Part shown: in pieces, positions 1 through 14,271 of the stretch
How the letters are laid out: every line of letters begins with the position of its first letter
How positions within the stretch are numbered: the stretch's first letter is position 1
Source: Rosellinia necatrix
Lineage: Eukaryota > Ascomycota > Sordariomycetes > Xylariales > Xylariaceae
DNA length: 64,000 nucleotides
Assembly: GCA_021209875.1 (NCBI GenBank)
Contig: JAGYVD010000007.1
Span: 2,480,001 to 2,544,000 of the forward strand
Reading direction: 5' to 3'
Translations under genes and position numbers: made by a program
Notes under the pieces: generated by a model
Seen by the model: the letters and a program-made list of their open reading frames with translations, nothing else
Told to the model about the DNA's origin: nothing
The model's database searches: none

Positions 1-2700
1 TATTTTATTATATTTTAAAAGTTTTATTAAATTATTTAAGAGTTTTAAATAAATTAAAAGCTTTTTAAATATTTTAAAATTTTATAATATATAAAAATTA
101 TTTATAAATTTTTTAATATTAATACAGCCACTAATAAATTAGTTTTTTTATATAATATAAATATAGTTATTATTTTAATAGTTTAATATTACATTTATTT
201 ATATTTTTGCTATATAATAATATTTTTATAAGTTTAATTAATAAAAAACAGTTTTAAACTTATAAAAATATTATTATTTTTAATATTTTATAATTATAAA
301 TATAAATATATAATTTTAACAGAAATTATTGCTATTTTATTTTAAAAATTCGCATATATAATTAATATTATAATTATTATATAAAATAATATTATAATAT
401 TAAATGTTGTTATAACGGGCTGTTTTATTAACTGTTTTTAATACAAATTTTTATAAGCATAACAAGATTATTATAGCTTTTAAACATAATTAATTTTTAT
501 AAAAATTAATCATAGCTTTATTTATATTTATAAAATTTATTTTAGCGGCAAGTTTAGCTTTATTTTATTTATAATTTAAGCTTTAACAAAAAAGTTTTTA
601 TTTTAAATATATAGTTTATTTTTTCGGCAATCTTTAGCTAAAATTAAGTTTTTCCTATAAAAATAATTAAACTTTTAATTTTATTTATTATAATTAGCTG
701 TTTAAACTATATTCTTTTTAAATATAATCTAAATTAGTTTAATTAGTTTGATTTTATTATTATTATAAAAGAGCTAATATTAAAATATATTATATTAATT
801 TTGTTTATATTATTAATTATAACTTATAATTAAAAATATATATATTTTATTAAATATTATTTTATATTATAAAAATATTATTTAATATTATATATATTAT
901 ATTAAATATATTATTAGTTAAAAAGCTTTTATTTTATTTAGCTTAAACTAACTATTTTATAATAATTATAATAACAGCTTTTATATAATATAATGTTTTT
1001 AATTATTTAAATAAAAAAACAGTTTTGTTTAAAAATTATAAATTATAATAACAGCATTATATAACGTTGAGATTTTTTATTAAACATTTAATAAGTTTAT
1101 GTTAAAAAATCAGAAAAGTAGTATTATTTTTTGTTTTTTATTAAAATATTTAATAAAATTCGTTTTCTTTTTTAATATTTTTCTTATAGTATATTTATAT
1201 TATAATAAATTTTAGTTTTAAGCGTTTAATTAATTATTATTAACAAGTAATAATATTTTTTGTTAATATTAGCATAATTTCTTTTAAAATCTTTTATAAT
1301 TAAATTTATGTATAAAATGTTTGTTTAAATAATTTTATGCTTAATAAAAATGTTATATTTATATTTATTATCATTCTTTTATATTTTTATAAATTAAGCA
1401 ACATTATATATTTAATAAATAGCTTTTATTTTGAAAATTTAAAGCATTTTATTTTATTAAAGCGGCAAAAATAAATATTTTTTAATAAATATTTTTTAAT
1501 TATAATATAATTATTTGTTTTAAAAGATTTTAAAAATTAAAATAATAATATTTAACATAATAAATTTTTCATGCTTAATTTTTATTTAATATAAAAGCTA
1601 GTGATTTAAAAATAATATTAGCTGTTTTAAATATATTGTTTATTATGCTTTTAATATTATGATTTTATATAAAAGCTTATATTATTATAGCTATTTTTAT
1701 TATATAACGTTAAAAGCTTTTATTAAATAATATTTAAAAAACAAATATAGAGAAAACAAAAACAAAAATAATAGTAATAATAGGCCAGGTAATAAAAATA
1801 ATAAAAGTATAAATAAAAAAAGTCTGTTTTTTAAGCTTTATAATGCTATATTTTTAATATTTTTAACATAAAATTGTTTTAATTTTAAAGTTTAAAAAAT
1901 AAGTTTTAATAGATTTATTTAAACAATAAAATAAAAAGTTTATATATAATTATTTTTAATAAAATAAGCTTGTTAATTTTGTTTACTGCTTATTAAATTT
2001 TAGATATATTAATTATTTATTTTTAAAGTATAGCTTAAGTTTAATATTTTTAAATTTTATTATATTTTCTTTTTAAAAAAATAATAAAAGTTTTAAAACT
2101 TATTCTGTTTAAAATTAAAGTTTAAAATTTTAATAAATAATATTTAGTTTATTTTTCAATTTAAAATATTATATAATTGTTTCAAAAAAAATAGCTATTT
2201 AATAACAAAAATAATATTTTATTAATTTTAATAAATTTATAAAACTAAAAAGCTTTCATAATGAAAACTATTAATAAAAATAAAATGATTAAAAAGAATA
2301 AGCTGTATTTTAATAAAATAAAAGCAAATATTATAAAAAGAAATATTTTTAAATTATATGTTATTTTTAAACGATATGTTTATATTTAAATTATAAAAAT
2401 TATTGCAAGTTTTATAAATAATATATTAACATTAATAATAATAAAAGTTTATTAATAATAAACTATAAAAGTTGAATAATAACGTGATAACTTTTAAAAA
2501 AAAAGCTAAAGCTTGTTTAAATAACAAAAATAAATATTTTAATATAAAAAAAAAAGCAGCAAAAAATTAAGCTTGGCAAAAAAAACGTATTTTTAATTAA
2601 ATTAAACAGAATATATCTAAAAAAAACAAATTTATTAAAAAGCTGACCGTTTTTTAAAAAAAAAAACAAAAAAAAAAGATCAACTAAGGTTGCTAGCTAT
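1..2700. other. RIP-degraded AT-rich DNA, no gene
   Basis: This stretch is almost pure A/T with residual C mainly in GCT or AGCT. All frames are closed by TAA and TAG at short intervals. The first 1.7 kb is mixed in strand composition; from about 1.7 kb onwards the + strand becomes A-rich. I could not align it to any other part of the window. In particular it does not continue the E-family internal sequence that begins at 2903. It is probably an old transposon relic, but the family is not recognisable. Confidence 0.6.
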
Positions 2701-2903
2701 TAAATAGTAGGCATTAAATAAGTAGAAAAAAATTAAAAATAATTTATGATTTATTTTTTAGTTTAACTAAAATATAGCTATTCTTAAAAGCTTTTTTAAA
2801 AAAAAGCTTTACTAAAAAAAGCTTCTTAAAAAAAGCTTCTTTAAAAAAGGCGTCCGACGAGATAGCTTCCCTAAAAAAGTTGTCTGTCGGGGTGGCGTCA
2901 CAG
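2701..2903 (-). repeat. Dispersed repeat F, copy 1 (RIP-mutated)
   Basis: On the minus strand this reads as a mutated version of the F copy at 26949-27129. Both contain a GACAGACAAC or GGCAGACAAC block followed by several short AAGC-based units, and both end in ATGCCTAC. The differences are mainly C-to-T. The 7-bp word TAGCTAT lies on both sides (2694-2700 and 2904-2910), which could be a target-site duplication. Homology to E-family internal sequence starts exactly at the right edge. No open frame is present. The class (solo LTR, SINE or other short element) is not established. Confidence 0.6.
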
Positions 2904-3913
2904 TAGCTATGCCAGCCTTTATTATAAAACGTTGCTATATAGCTTTAATTATTTAGCTTATGTTTTGATAACGTAGCTTTATACGTGTTATAAAACTTAG
3001 CTTGTTGTTTTATTATAAAACTGCCGGTTTTATAAAAAATATTTAAAATAAAAACAAAATTTATTATTTTATTTTATATTATATTTTGTAGTTTTTAAAA
3101 ATAAAACCAAGCTGTTTATAAAAAATATATATTAATAAAAATAATTTTTTTTTTTATTATTATATTAAAATGGTTAAAATTATTATACAACAGGTTAAAT
3201 ATACCGATTTTCTTTTTTTTAGGTTAATATTTTTATCATAAGTATTTATAAATTAAATATTTAACACATTAAAACTTTTTTTTTTAACCTTTTTTTATTT
3301 ATTTTTTTATCTGCGCTATAATTAAAATTTAATAAATAATTAAATAAGTTTAAATCGTTAAATATTTTTATTTTTATATTTTCTTTAAAACTTTTTAAAG
3401 TTTGTGAGCTATATAAATAATAGTTAGCTTAATAATATACTGTTTTGTAATGTTTAGCCTGCTGCTGGGTTATTTATTAATAAAAGCTTTTTTTTATACA
3501 AGTTATTTTTTTTTTCTTGCGTTTTTTTTTTTGTTGTAAATTGCAGCATAGTTCTGCTTTTTTAAGTTTAAGCTTTATTTTATTATTTTAAACATATTTA
3601 ATTTCATAGCTTATATTTTTTAAAATTTTTATTTATTTATTATTTTAAATAAAAAATAAATAATAATATGTTAGTTTAAGCTTATTTTTTAAAAAATGTT
3701 GACATTTTTTTTTTAAAAAAAGCTTTTTTAAAGTTTTCATTTCAAGTTATTATTTTAAATAATTGTTTTTTTTTAGTTTTAAGGTTTATTAACAGCTTTA
3801 TTTTAACCTTTAAATATTTAACTATCTTTTTTAGTTAATTTATTATTCAGCTATTTTTATTTTAAAACATTATTTTAAGCATATAAATGTTTTTTTTTTA
3901 TAACACCGGCAGG
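2903..3913 (-). mobile_element. E-family internal fragment (about 1 kb)
   Basis: This fragment aligns over its full length with 48330-49290 in element E' and with the reverse complement of 51290-52262 in element E. An anchor is the AAAACTGCCGGTTTTATAAA-like stretch near 3010, with counterparts near 48445 and 52150. Substitutions are mostly C/T and G/A. It is cut on the left by repeat F and on the right by the LTR of A1 at 3914, just after CCGGCAGG; E has CTGCCGGCAAGC at the same place. By analogy with E it is part of the element's 5' internal region, and the coding direction would be minus. No reading frame survives. Confidence 0.8.
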
Positions 3914-4160
3914 TGTTGCACCAGTGATAAATAAGAAGTTAAGGCTTCAGCAATAAGTGATATATGGTACAAAAAATCTACAGATAAAAAAAATTGAATA
4001 TATAGAAAGAATTAGCCCACGAGAATTCTAGCGAAGTGCAGGTGTGTAGGGTAGGTCCAGTTGATGCGCTACAGCTGGTTTATGCGCTTTAGTTAGCAAC
4101 AGGTGTATAAATACTAGTTTATGCTATATGCTTGATTAGCTAACTAATTATTTATAACTA
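3914..4160 (-). repeat. Left LTR of A1
   Basis: It begins TGTTGCACCAG and ends ATAACTA. It aligns along its length with the LTRs at 17985, 41138 and 47505. Shared landmarks are AATTAGCC, GAATTCT, GCAGGTGTGTAGGGTAGGTC, GCTACAGCTGG and GCAACAGGTGT. The outer 80 bases (GTTGCACCAGTGATAAATAAG onwards) are close to the unmutated form. The inner end is RIP-mutated: TTATTTATAACTA where the best copy has TTATCCGTGACTA. No open frame. Confidence 0.85.
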
Positions 4161-4175
4161 TTTTTTGTTTTTTTT
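4161..4175 (-). other. Possible polypurine tract of A1
   Basis: T-run with one G directly inside the left LTR. On the minus strand it reads as an A-rich purine tract immediately upstream of the 3' LTR, the expected place for the plus-strand primer of an LTR retrotransposon. It parallels the tract at 41388-41396 in A2. The region is so A/T-rich that chance is possible. Confidence 0.4.
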
Positions 4176-6563
4176 AAAAAAGAAGGCTTGTTTTTTAAGT
4201 TATGTTTATATTTAAATAAACAGCTTTTAAATATATTTTTTAATAAAAAAAAAATTGCTTGAAATTTTTATTTTATATTATATTTTTAAGCTTTTATATT
4301 ATTAAGTTATTATATAAGTTTTTTATATTATATTATTAATTTCTTTTTATTTCTTATTATATATATTTTTATTTTTATTTTGTTATTTTATATTATATTA
4401 TTTTATTCTTATTTTTATATATTATTTTTAATTTATTATTTTGTGCAGCTTTAAGCTAATTTTCTAAACGTTTTAAAAGTTCTGTTACGTTTAAATGTTT
4501 TTATGAAGTTTTTATTAATTTTAAATTGTTTTTAAAGTTTTATGCTATATATTATTTATTATTAGTTTTTATTTTTTTAAATTATATAATATTATTGTTT
4601 TTGTAATATATTTTAATAATTTAATTTTTTAATTATAAACTTTTTTGGATTTTATTATTTTATTATTTAAATTAGAAGGTTTTTATTTTAATAGTAAATT
4701 ATTAAAATATAATTATAATTTGTTAATATGATAATAATTTATTATTTTGTTTAAAAAACACGTTTAATATAAAATATTATTATTTTTATTAATTATTTTA
4801 AATTTTATTATATTATAGAAAAATCTAACTTATTAAATAATTTATTAATTTTTATAATTATTCTTTTTTCAAATTAATATATAATTATTTATATTAAAAT
4901 TAAAATTTTTTATTTATAATTAATTTATTTAATTCTATAAATTTAGGTTTAAATTAAATTTTTTTTTATTAAATTTCTCAACAAAATGATTTTTTTATTT
5001 TCTTTTAAGCTTTTTTTAAAGTTTTTTTTAAAACTTTTCTTAACTTTTACTATAGTTTAATTTTTTAATTAAAATAATAAAATATTAAAATTGTATTTTT
5101 GTTTTATAAAATAATATATTTATTAATATATCTCATAATACTCTTTATATATAGTTCATGATTTAAATATGTTTAAATTAATTATTTTATAATAGTTAAT
5201 ATATGATTATAATTATTAATTTAAATATTTTTCATGATTTTTCTTTATTTCATAGTTTTATAATAGCTAATAAAAATTAAAACATTTTTTTATTTCTTAG
5301 TTGATATAACTTATTTATAAATACTAAAATAAATTATAAATTTTAATTAAAAATTATTATGATTTATATATTAAACTTTTAAAATAACTTTTAACATATA
5401 TTTTAGTTATATTTATTATAATAGCTTATTTAATGTATAAAATCATGCAAGATTTTTTTTAATTAGTTTATTATAATAAATATATTATTATATCTATATT
5501 TATTTTAAAATACTTGTTTTAAATCTTTTATTAAATATTATTATATATTATTAAATATTAGCAGAAGTTTTAGTTTTTTAAACTTTTATTATATAATATT
5601 TTTGCTAGTTAATATTTTATATAATTTATTATATAAATATTCTTGCTGTTTCTAAGCCCAAGCTATTAATATTTTTTAATATTAGTTTTTAGTTTTATGT
5701 TTTTTATATATATTATAAATATATAGTTATAGATTTTTATGTTAATTTAGTTTTTAAATATAAATAGTATAATATTATGAATTATTTTTTATTATTATTA
5801 ATCTATTTATTATTTATTAAAAGTTTTATTTTTAGTTTTTTAGCTTTATATTAATGAATTTTTATACCGGGGTTTTACCGTTTTTTTAATATTTTTTAAT
5901 TAATTAAACTTTTATTAAACTTTTTAGTTTTTTATATTAATATATTCTTAATATTTAATAATTATATTTTATTTTATTTAACATATATTTTATCATATTA
6001 TTTACAAATTAAAATATTATTTAACATTTTTAAGGTTTTTTTATTTTTATATTAATAGATTTTTAATTTTTAAAACAAAATATTTATAATTATATGTATG
6101 TTTTTAATTAAAAAGTACTAAAATATTATTTTTAAAAATAACTTAGTTTATTTTAATTATAGCAAGTTTTAGTATTATTTTGTGCTAAAATATTTTAAAG
6201 CTTAGCAATTAATAATTATTAAAAAAAGTTGTTTTTATTTGCTGCCTGGTTTAAATTGCTATTTTTTAAAGCTATAGTTATTATTAATATTTTTTTATTA
6301 AACATTCCATAATTTAGTTTAATATTATATAATATTTTTAAAAAATAAGCTGTTAAATGTTAAATTTTTTTAATATATTAAAATAACGCATTAAAAGCTA
6401 TTTTATCAAAAAATTAGTTTTATTTTCATGAAAAAGTTATAACTATAATATTTTTTAATAATATAAAAACTAAAGCTTTTTAATATATTAAAAGTTTTAT
6501 TATATTTCTTAATTTATTCAAAAGTTTTTTTTTTTTAATAAATAATTTATAAAAAAAGCTTTC

Positions 6564-6783
6564 TGATTACATAAGAAGATTGGTATGAGGGTAGAAAAAA
6601 AGATGCCTTTATTAATTTCTGCTAGGTGGGGAATTTTAGTAAGTTTAGAATTAACTTCTGCAGGGGTGGCCATGGGCCAACGGTTGCCAGCTGTAGCTTA
6701 TGCAACTTATTTTTAGCTTATTTAATCTAATAATATATAAGCTAGTGGCTTTATTAATATAGTCTTTTTCGGGGACTTTATTA
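6564..6783 (-). repeat. Left LTR of B
   Basis: Starts TGATTACATAAGAAG and ends GGGGACTTTATTA. It matches 14051-14271 through TGGGGAATT, GAATTAACTTCTG, GGTGGCCAT, GGTTGCCAGC and TTTAGCTTATTTAATC. The outer (left) 35 bases keep their G residues, while the corresponding inner stretch of the right LTR is fully converted to A. Directly inside it lies AAATGCCGGCGGAC, a G+C-rich motif also seen next to the E' LTR. Confidence 0.8.
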
Positions 6784-9700
6784 AAATGCCGGCGGACATA
6801 AAAACAGCTATTGTTTTTAATAATATATTACGTTGTTTTATAAAGCCGTTTTTTATGCTTAATTTTTTTTTTATTTTAAAGCAGCAGCTGTTTTTTTTTT
6901 AATAGTTGTTTATTATTTTTTTTAAATCATATAGTTAATTTTTAATATATTATCAGTTGTTTTTATATTTTTAGTTTTGTTATTTAATTAAATAATTAAA
7001 TCTGTTTTTTTATTAACGTAATATTTAAAAATTTATTTAATTTTATATTTTTTATTATTATTATTTAAATGTTTATATTAGTTAGCTTTTATTAGCCCAA
7101 GTATTAGTTTAGTTTATTTAAAAAATTATTTTAGCTGCGTATATATTTTAAATAAGTTATTAATATTATTAAATAAATTTTATAATGTTTTAAAAATTTA
7201 ATTTATAAGCTAAGTTTTTAATTTTTTTTTATTGTTTAAAATTTTATATATTATTAAAAATATTTTTTAAAAGCTTATTAAATAAATAATATTTATTATA
7301 TAAATATAATAATATTTTGTATTAAAAATAAATTATAATATATAATATTTATTAAAATAATATTTTTAGTTTATGCTGTAGCAAAAGTTATTGCCTGCTT
7401 AGCGTTTTATTTAAAATAATTTTTTAAAGTTTTTATTTGTTTTATGCTTAATTAATTAAATTAATTAGTAATAAAGTTTAAAAGTTTTAATAATTTAAAT
7501 TTAAATAGTTATTTATGCGGGTAAACTATATAGCTTATAATTATATAGTATTAAAGTTTTATTATAATATTAAATATAAGTTAATTTAATTAAACTTAAA
7601 GTTTTTAAATTTATAATAATATATTGTTAATTTAATAGTTTAGTTTTTTTTTAATAATTTATTATTTTATAAACAATAAGTTATAATTATTAATAGTTTT
7701 ATATTTAAAGCTTTTTATATTTTTTAAAAATTAAATATAAATTTTAGTTTTAGTTAAAAATAATACTTTTAGAATTTTTAATTGCTTATTAGCAGTTATT
7801 TTATAAATATATTAGTTTAGTTTTTATTTATATATTTTTATTTTTAAAATAAACAAGCTTTATTTAAATATATAATATAATATAATTATTATATAATTAT
7901 ATATATTATAATCTGTTTTACTTGTTAATTATTATAAAATATTTTTAATATTTATTTAAAATAGTTTTTACATAAAATTAATTATTATTATTTATATAAA
8001 TAATATGTTTTTAAACATTTTAGTTTAAAACTTTTATTAGCTTAAATTTATTTATATCATTAAAATTATAATTTGAATAATATTTGTTGTATTTTTAACT
8101 AATTAAAATTTATAATAAATAAAAATGTTTTAAAACATTTTATTTTTTTTCAAACTTATATAATATTTATTATTATATATAGTTTTAAATATTTATTTAA
8201 TTATATTATATAAAATATATAATTGTTTTATTTTTAATATTAATTATAAATTAAATTATTTATAATAAAAAAATTATTTAAGTTTAAAAATATTATAATG
8301 TTTTTATTATTTTAGTAAAATTTTAAAATATTTAGCTTATTTAATATTTTATTATATTATATATTAGTTTAATAATTCTTTTTAAATTTTATTTTTATTT
8401 ATTGTTTATTATTATTTTTATTATATATTTTATTACGTTTTATATTAAGTTTAATATTATTAGTTTTTTAATTTTTATAACTTGTTTATTTTATTAATAA
8501 TATTTTATATTAATTTAAGTTTATTTAATATATTTACTATATAATTTAGTTTTTAAATAAATAATATATTTAAAATTTATATTAATAAAAATATATTAAA
8601 AATTAATTAATTAAATATTTATATAATTTATAACAGCTATATTTAATAATATTTTATTAACTCTATTTTTAAGAGCTAAAAGTTTATAAATATAATTGCG
8701 TTGTTTTTATTAAATTAAATTATTATTTATAGTTTTTAACAGCTTAAATAAAACAAGCTATTTTTAGTTTAAATAATTTATATTTAGTTTTAGCTTATAA
8801 TAAATTATAAATTAAATATATAATTAGTTTTATTTATATTAATAAAATTAAACTTTTAAATTTTTAATTATATTTTTATTTATATAAAATAATATAACTT
8901 TAAAACTATGTTTTTAGTTTTATTTATTTTTAAAAAACAGTTTTTTAAATTATAATATTATAATATTATTTTATAATAAATAACGTTTTAAATAGTTTTA
9001 AATAAAACTATTTTTATTTTTATTAGTTTATAATAAATATTATAAATATAATAAATATATTTTTATTTGTTTAAAAACTTTTTTTTTATATTTTTTAATT
9101 AATAAATTAAGTTTTTAATTTTATAATAGTTCTGCTAATTGAATATAATATAAAATTAAATTATAAAAAATCTGTTTATTTTAAAATATTTTTAAAAGCT
9201 TGCTATATTTTTAAAAAACTAATTATTAAAAGGTTTATATTTATTTAATAATAATTAATAATTTTAAAATGTTTAAACAAAATTTTAAAAGTTTTATAAA
9301 TAAATAGCTAATAAAAATTTTATAAAAATGTTATAATATTTTTTTATAAAATAAAATAAAATTGTTTTAAAATATTTAAAATAATTTTATAATTATTAAA
9401 GTATATAATAATATTGTTAATAAAATATTAATAATAATATATATATTTATATAGCAGTTAATTTATATATTTTTATATATATGCTAAAAATTATTATATT
9501 TTATTAATATTATATTAAATTATTTTAAACTATAAAACTAATTATTATAAATATATTTTTAAATTTAAAATATATTAAAATTAATAAAAAATGCTATAAT
9601 ATTAATAATAATAATATATTTTTATTTAATAAACTTTTGATTATTTTATTTTATAAAAATAATAAATAATTATTTAAAACTCTTATTTTATTAAATTATT

Positions 9701-12700
9701 AAAAATTAATTATTATTTAGTTTTTATTAATTTCATATTTTTTTATTATATCATAAAAATAAAATAAATAAAACATGTTAGTTTGTTTGTTTATTATAGC
9801 CGATTTATTTTATATAATTTATTATAAATGTTATTTAATATTTTTATATTATATTTATTAAAAAATATTGTTTTAAATTTAATTTAGTTTTTGCTAATTA
9901 TTAATAAAAAATATTTTAAGTTGTTTTTTTTAAAAATGTTTATTTTTTATAATTTATTTAAAATTATAAGATTTAATTATTTTAATAAATCAGAAAATAT
10001 TAAATATTTTTAGCGTATATATAAATCTTTTTTTAATAATAGTTTTAAAAAGTCGCTTAGTTTTTAATATTTAAAAAACATATATATTTTTAATTTTAAG
10101 TTTATTTTTAATATTAGAAAATTTATTTTAAAGTTTTTAAAGCTTTTAAATTAATTATTATATTAAATATAACAGTTATAAAAAATATTTTTATTATTAT
10201 GTTTACACATATTATTTTATATTTAATATTTTTTATATAATATTAAATATATTAATTATTTATATGTTTAGCATAAAAATTATTATAAAGTTTAACGCGT
10301 AATTTATTTTATTTAAATATGTGATTATTTTTATGTTTAATATTATATTAATTATTACTGCGGTTAATAAAAGATTTAGTTTAAATTTTATATTAATCGC
10401 GATAATTATATTTATTAAAAATTATTTCTTAGTTTTAGCTAAAACTGTTTTTATTAATAATAAAGCAGTAGCTGCAACTATAAAAGTTGTTATTACTAAT
10501 TTTTAAAAGCTTATATATATTTTGCTATTTTTATTTTTTCAAATTTAATTTAGCTTAATGTTTTTATAAATTTTTATAGTTTTTATTAAAATATTTATTA
10601 TTAATATTATTTTAAAAGTTTTACCGTTAATTATATTATATATATTATTTTTATATATAGCTATAAAATAAAAGCGTTTATTATTTAATAAAAGTTTATT
10701 TTTATCATAAAATAAGCTTTTTTCTGTTTTATAGTTCTATGTTTTTTCGATTAATAATTTTTATATATATTTGCGACTATAAATAAATATATTAAAAAAC
10801 TATAAATTTATTTATTTTTTAGCCTAACAAATAAATATTTCCGATTTATAATGAATTATAGTTTTAAATAAATATAAAAGTTATTATTAAATAGCATTTT
10901 TAGTTTCAAATAGTTTTTATTATTTTTTTTTTTTATATATTTCAATATTTTAAGTTTTTAGTTCTGTTTATTTTTTAATATAAACAATAAACTTAGTTTT
11001 TTTAATTTTAATTAATTTATTTTTAAAATAATAAACTTCATTTAATTAAAAGCTGTTTTATATATTAAAATATTTAAAAGAATTTTATTAATAATAGTTT
11101 TTTAATACTTAAGTTAATATAAATTTATTAGTTTTATTGCATTAAAATAGCTTAATATTAATCCATAAATATATATAATTTAATCAGAATATTTTATTAT
11201 ATTTATTATTAATATTTAATGTTTTAATCATAAAAATTTTATTGCTAAAAATATTATTACTTGTTTTATATATTATATTAAAACGTGTTTTTAATACGTT
11301 ATAATTTAGCTTTTTTTTTTAATAGTTTTATTTTTAATTTTAGTTTCTTTAATAGTTTTATTTTTAGCTTTAACGTAATTTTATAAATGTTTAAAAATTA
11401 ATTATATAAAAATAGTTTTAAAAATATTATTTATATGTACGCTTTTACGTGTAATTAAAAAAGTATTATAATTTTTTAATTTATTATAAAATTATATTTT
11501 TTATATATAATTTTAAAATAATTTTTAATTTATAAATTTAATAATATTAATAATAAATAAAAGCTGAGTTTAGTATTAAATAAAAAAAGCGCGTTTTTGC
11601 TGTTATTTTGCTTAGTTTTTATTTATTTATATTACTGTTTATAAAATATATATAAAATAAATATTAATTATTTTTTTTTAATTTTAGCTTTAGTTTTTAC
11701 GATCTAAGTATTTATAATTTTAATTTTAATTACAACTATAGTTATATTTTTAGTTATATTTTTAATTATAACTTTTTAGTTTTTAATTATAACTTTTTGG
11801 TTTTTGATTATTTTTTTTGGTTTTTTAATAATTATTGCAATTTTAGTTTTAACGCTTGTAGCTTTTTTTATAGCTGCTATTTTAATTGTTATAACTTTTA
11901 TTCCAGCTTTAATACTGTTTATAGCTACGTTTATAGCTGTTTTAGCTTTTATTTTTAAAATATTTATTGTTTAATGAACGTTTTTTTTAATTAAGTCGAT
12001 AATTATAGCTTTTTTAATAAGTTGTTTTAATAGCTAGTATTAAATTTACTGATATTATTTTTAGTTTAATATTTAAATATATTTTTTTAGCGTTACGTTT
12101 TAGCTTATATTAGCCGTTTTTTATTTTATATATATAGTTAGCTAAAGTTTTTTTTAATTTAAAAAGTCGGCTATAATTTAAAATTACAATTTTTTATTAG
12201 CTATAAATATTTTTTATAATTTTATGCTAGTTTTTATTATTTTTTTGCAGCGTTTTTATAATTTTAACATGTTATATTTAATATTAAATAAATTAAAAAG
12301 CGCGTTTTAATTTTTTATAATATTTTTTAAAGAAAGTTTTTTTTTTATAAACTTTTAAAACTTTTTATTAGCTTGCGTTTTAAATTTTTTTTATAGTTTT
12401 TTAAACAGTATATTTAAGCCTGCTTTTTTTTATATATAATAGTTGCTTATATAAATTTTGCTGTTTTATTATAAAAAGCCGATTTAGTTAATAAATAATT
12501 AAATAAATTAATTATTTATTAAATGTTTAATATTTAAATATTTTTGTTTTTTATAATACTTTAATATAATTAATAAATAAATAAACGTTTATATGAATTA
12601 TATTTTTTTATTAGTGATATATTTTTATTATTAAAGTTTTTTATTTTAAATTAAAAATATTAATATTATTTTATTTAATTTTATATATATATTTTTTTAT

Positions 12701-14050
12701 TTTAGCTGTTATATTTAATATAAACTGTTTTTATTAATTTAATATAATATAACTATGTTTGCTATTATTAAAACTATTTAAATTTAAAAATTCGGATAAA
12801 TTATTATTATTATAGTTTTTATTATAATAATAGTTGTTGCTTCTATTTTATTATTATAATGTTTATAAAAATTGTTTTAATATTAAATAAAAAGTTTTAA
12901 GTTATTATTTTTTTAAAAAGTTTTTATTTAATAAAATATATAAAAACAATATAATAATTATAATATTTAATTTATTTTAAATATTTATAGTTATATTTTA
13001 TTTATTAATTAAAGTATTAATTAATATAGCTGTTTTATTTTTGTTTTATTAGCAGGCTTTATTTTAAATAATTAATCTATAGTTTTATTAGTTTTAATAT
13101 TTTTTAGTTAGCTATAGTTTTAAATTTTATATTATTAAAGATTTAATATTAATATTTTTAAAAATTTAAAACTTTTAAACCTGTTTAATTAACTTTAAAA
13201 CTAAATTTAAAAATATTTTTATAGTTTTTATATTTTTATATAAAATATTAATTAAAACATTAGCTTATTTTTACTGTTTTAAAAAATAATTAATAGTTTT
13301 TTAGTCCGGGCTAAATTATTTTAACAGCAGCATATTTTTAAATAAGAATTATACCGCTTTAAAATATTCTGCCAAAGTTTTTTTAAAATTATTTATATTT
13401 CAGTTTAATATATATAATAAAACATAATAACATAATATTATTATAAGCTTAAAAAATTAAACGTATTATTAAAAAATATTTAAATATATATATAATATTT
13501 TTAAATAAGTGTTTTAACGTGCAAATATTATTAGCTGTTGATTTTAATTTATTAACTCGTGATTTAAAAGCTTTAAAGGAGTAAAACGGAGTAAATTACG
13601 CGCGTAAAAAAAATAAAATAATAAAGCTATTTTTTAAAAAATTCCGGCTTTCAATTATAATATATATATTTATAGTTATTTAATAAATATATTTATTAAC
13701 CTTTTTTAATAATAAATAAAAATAAATAACTTATTATATTTATAAATTTGAATAAACTTTAGTTATTAAACATATTTAAATAAATAACTTTAATAATAAT
13801 AATTTTAAAATATAAAAATAAACTATTAAATATTTTTAGCAACTGTTTATTTATAAGCTTTAATAAAATATATAATTTATATAAAAAAATAGTTATTAAA
13901 ATAATGTTTTATCTGCGTTAATTGTTTAGTTGTGGCCAGATTAAAGCGCACGTTTAAATTTTTAGCTATAAATAAAATTTTTCGATTTTAAAAGATTTAA
14001 AAAATAGTATTAGTTTAGTTTAATAATAAGATCTATTAGTTGCGTAGATA

Positions 14051-14271
14051 TACTACTTTAAAAAAATTAGTATAAAAATAGAAAAAAAAATGCTTTTATT
14101 CATTTCTGCAAAGTGGGGAATTATAATAAAGTTTAGAATTAACTTCTGTAGAGGTGGCCATAGGCCACCGGTTGCCAGCCGTAGCTTGTGCAACTTATTT
14201 TTAGCTTATTTAATCTAATAATACACGAGCCAGTGGCTTAATTGATACGGTCCCCTTCGGGGACTCTATTA
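14051..14271 (-). repeat. Right LTR of B
   Basis: Partner of 6564-6783. Its inner left end is strongly RIP-mutated (TTAGTATAAAAATAG against TTGGTATGAGGGTAG). Its outer right end is well preserved and contains a perfect short hairpin, GTCCCC-TTC-GGGGAC (14250-14264). The exact outer end is uncertain by a few bases because the flanking sequence is also A/T-rich. Confidence 0.8.
14250..14264. other. Hairpin in B LTR
   Basis: Six-base-pair perfect inverted repeat GTCCCC/GGGGAC around TTC. In the left LTR the same place reads GTCTTTTTCGGGGAC (6762-6776), where one arm has been converted C-to-T. Role unknown; it could be part of a transcript terminator or polyadenylation region, but that is speculation. 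Confidence 0.6.

Larger units (their letters stand above)
6564..14271 (-). mobile_element. LTR retrotransposon B nested in A1
   Basis: B is bounded by direct repeats at 6564-6783 and 14051-14271. It interrupts A1 at the point where A1/A2 alignment breaks (A2 position about 43790). Total length is about 7.7 kb. The internal region is collinear with E': matching blocks lie about 400, 900 and 3,500-3,700 bp from the left LTR (7190 with 36620, 7710 with 37110, 10460 with 39710). B therefore belongs to the same broad lineage as E but has different LTRs. No frame longer than about 60 codons survives. An open hydrophobic frame near 11750-11970 is discussed under rejected items. The TSD is not clear: left flank CTTTC, right flank about ATTTA. 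Strand is inferred from T-richness of + and from collinearity with E'. Confidence 0.8.

Noticed and set aside
10321..10506. Open frame of 61 codons on + inside element B
   Set aside because: It is hydrophobic by base composition (F, I, N, K, L), with no known motif, and lies opposite the inferred coding strand. An equivalent frame at 39556-39744 in E' ends at the corresponding place because the DNA is homologous, but the proteins are not alignable over their length.
11750..11970. Open hydrophobic frame on + with residues such as IAILVLTLVAFFIAAI
   Set aside because: It arises from degenerate tandem TTTTTAGTTATA-like units in a T-rich stretch. Such DNA always encodes apparent membrane helices. 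There is no start codon context, and the E counterpart (about 52700-52900) has stops.
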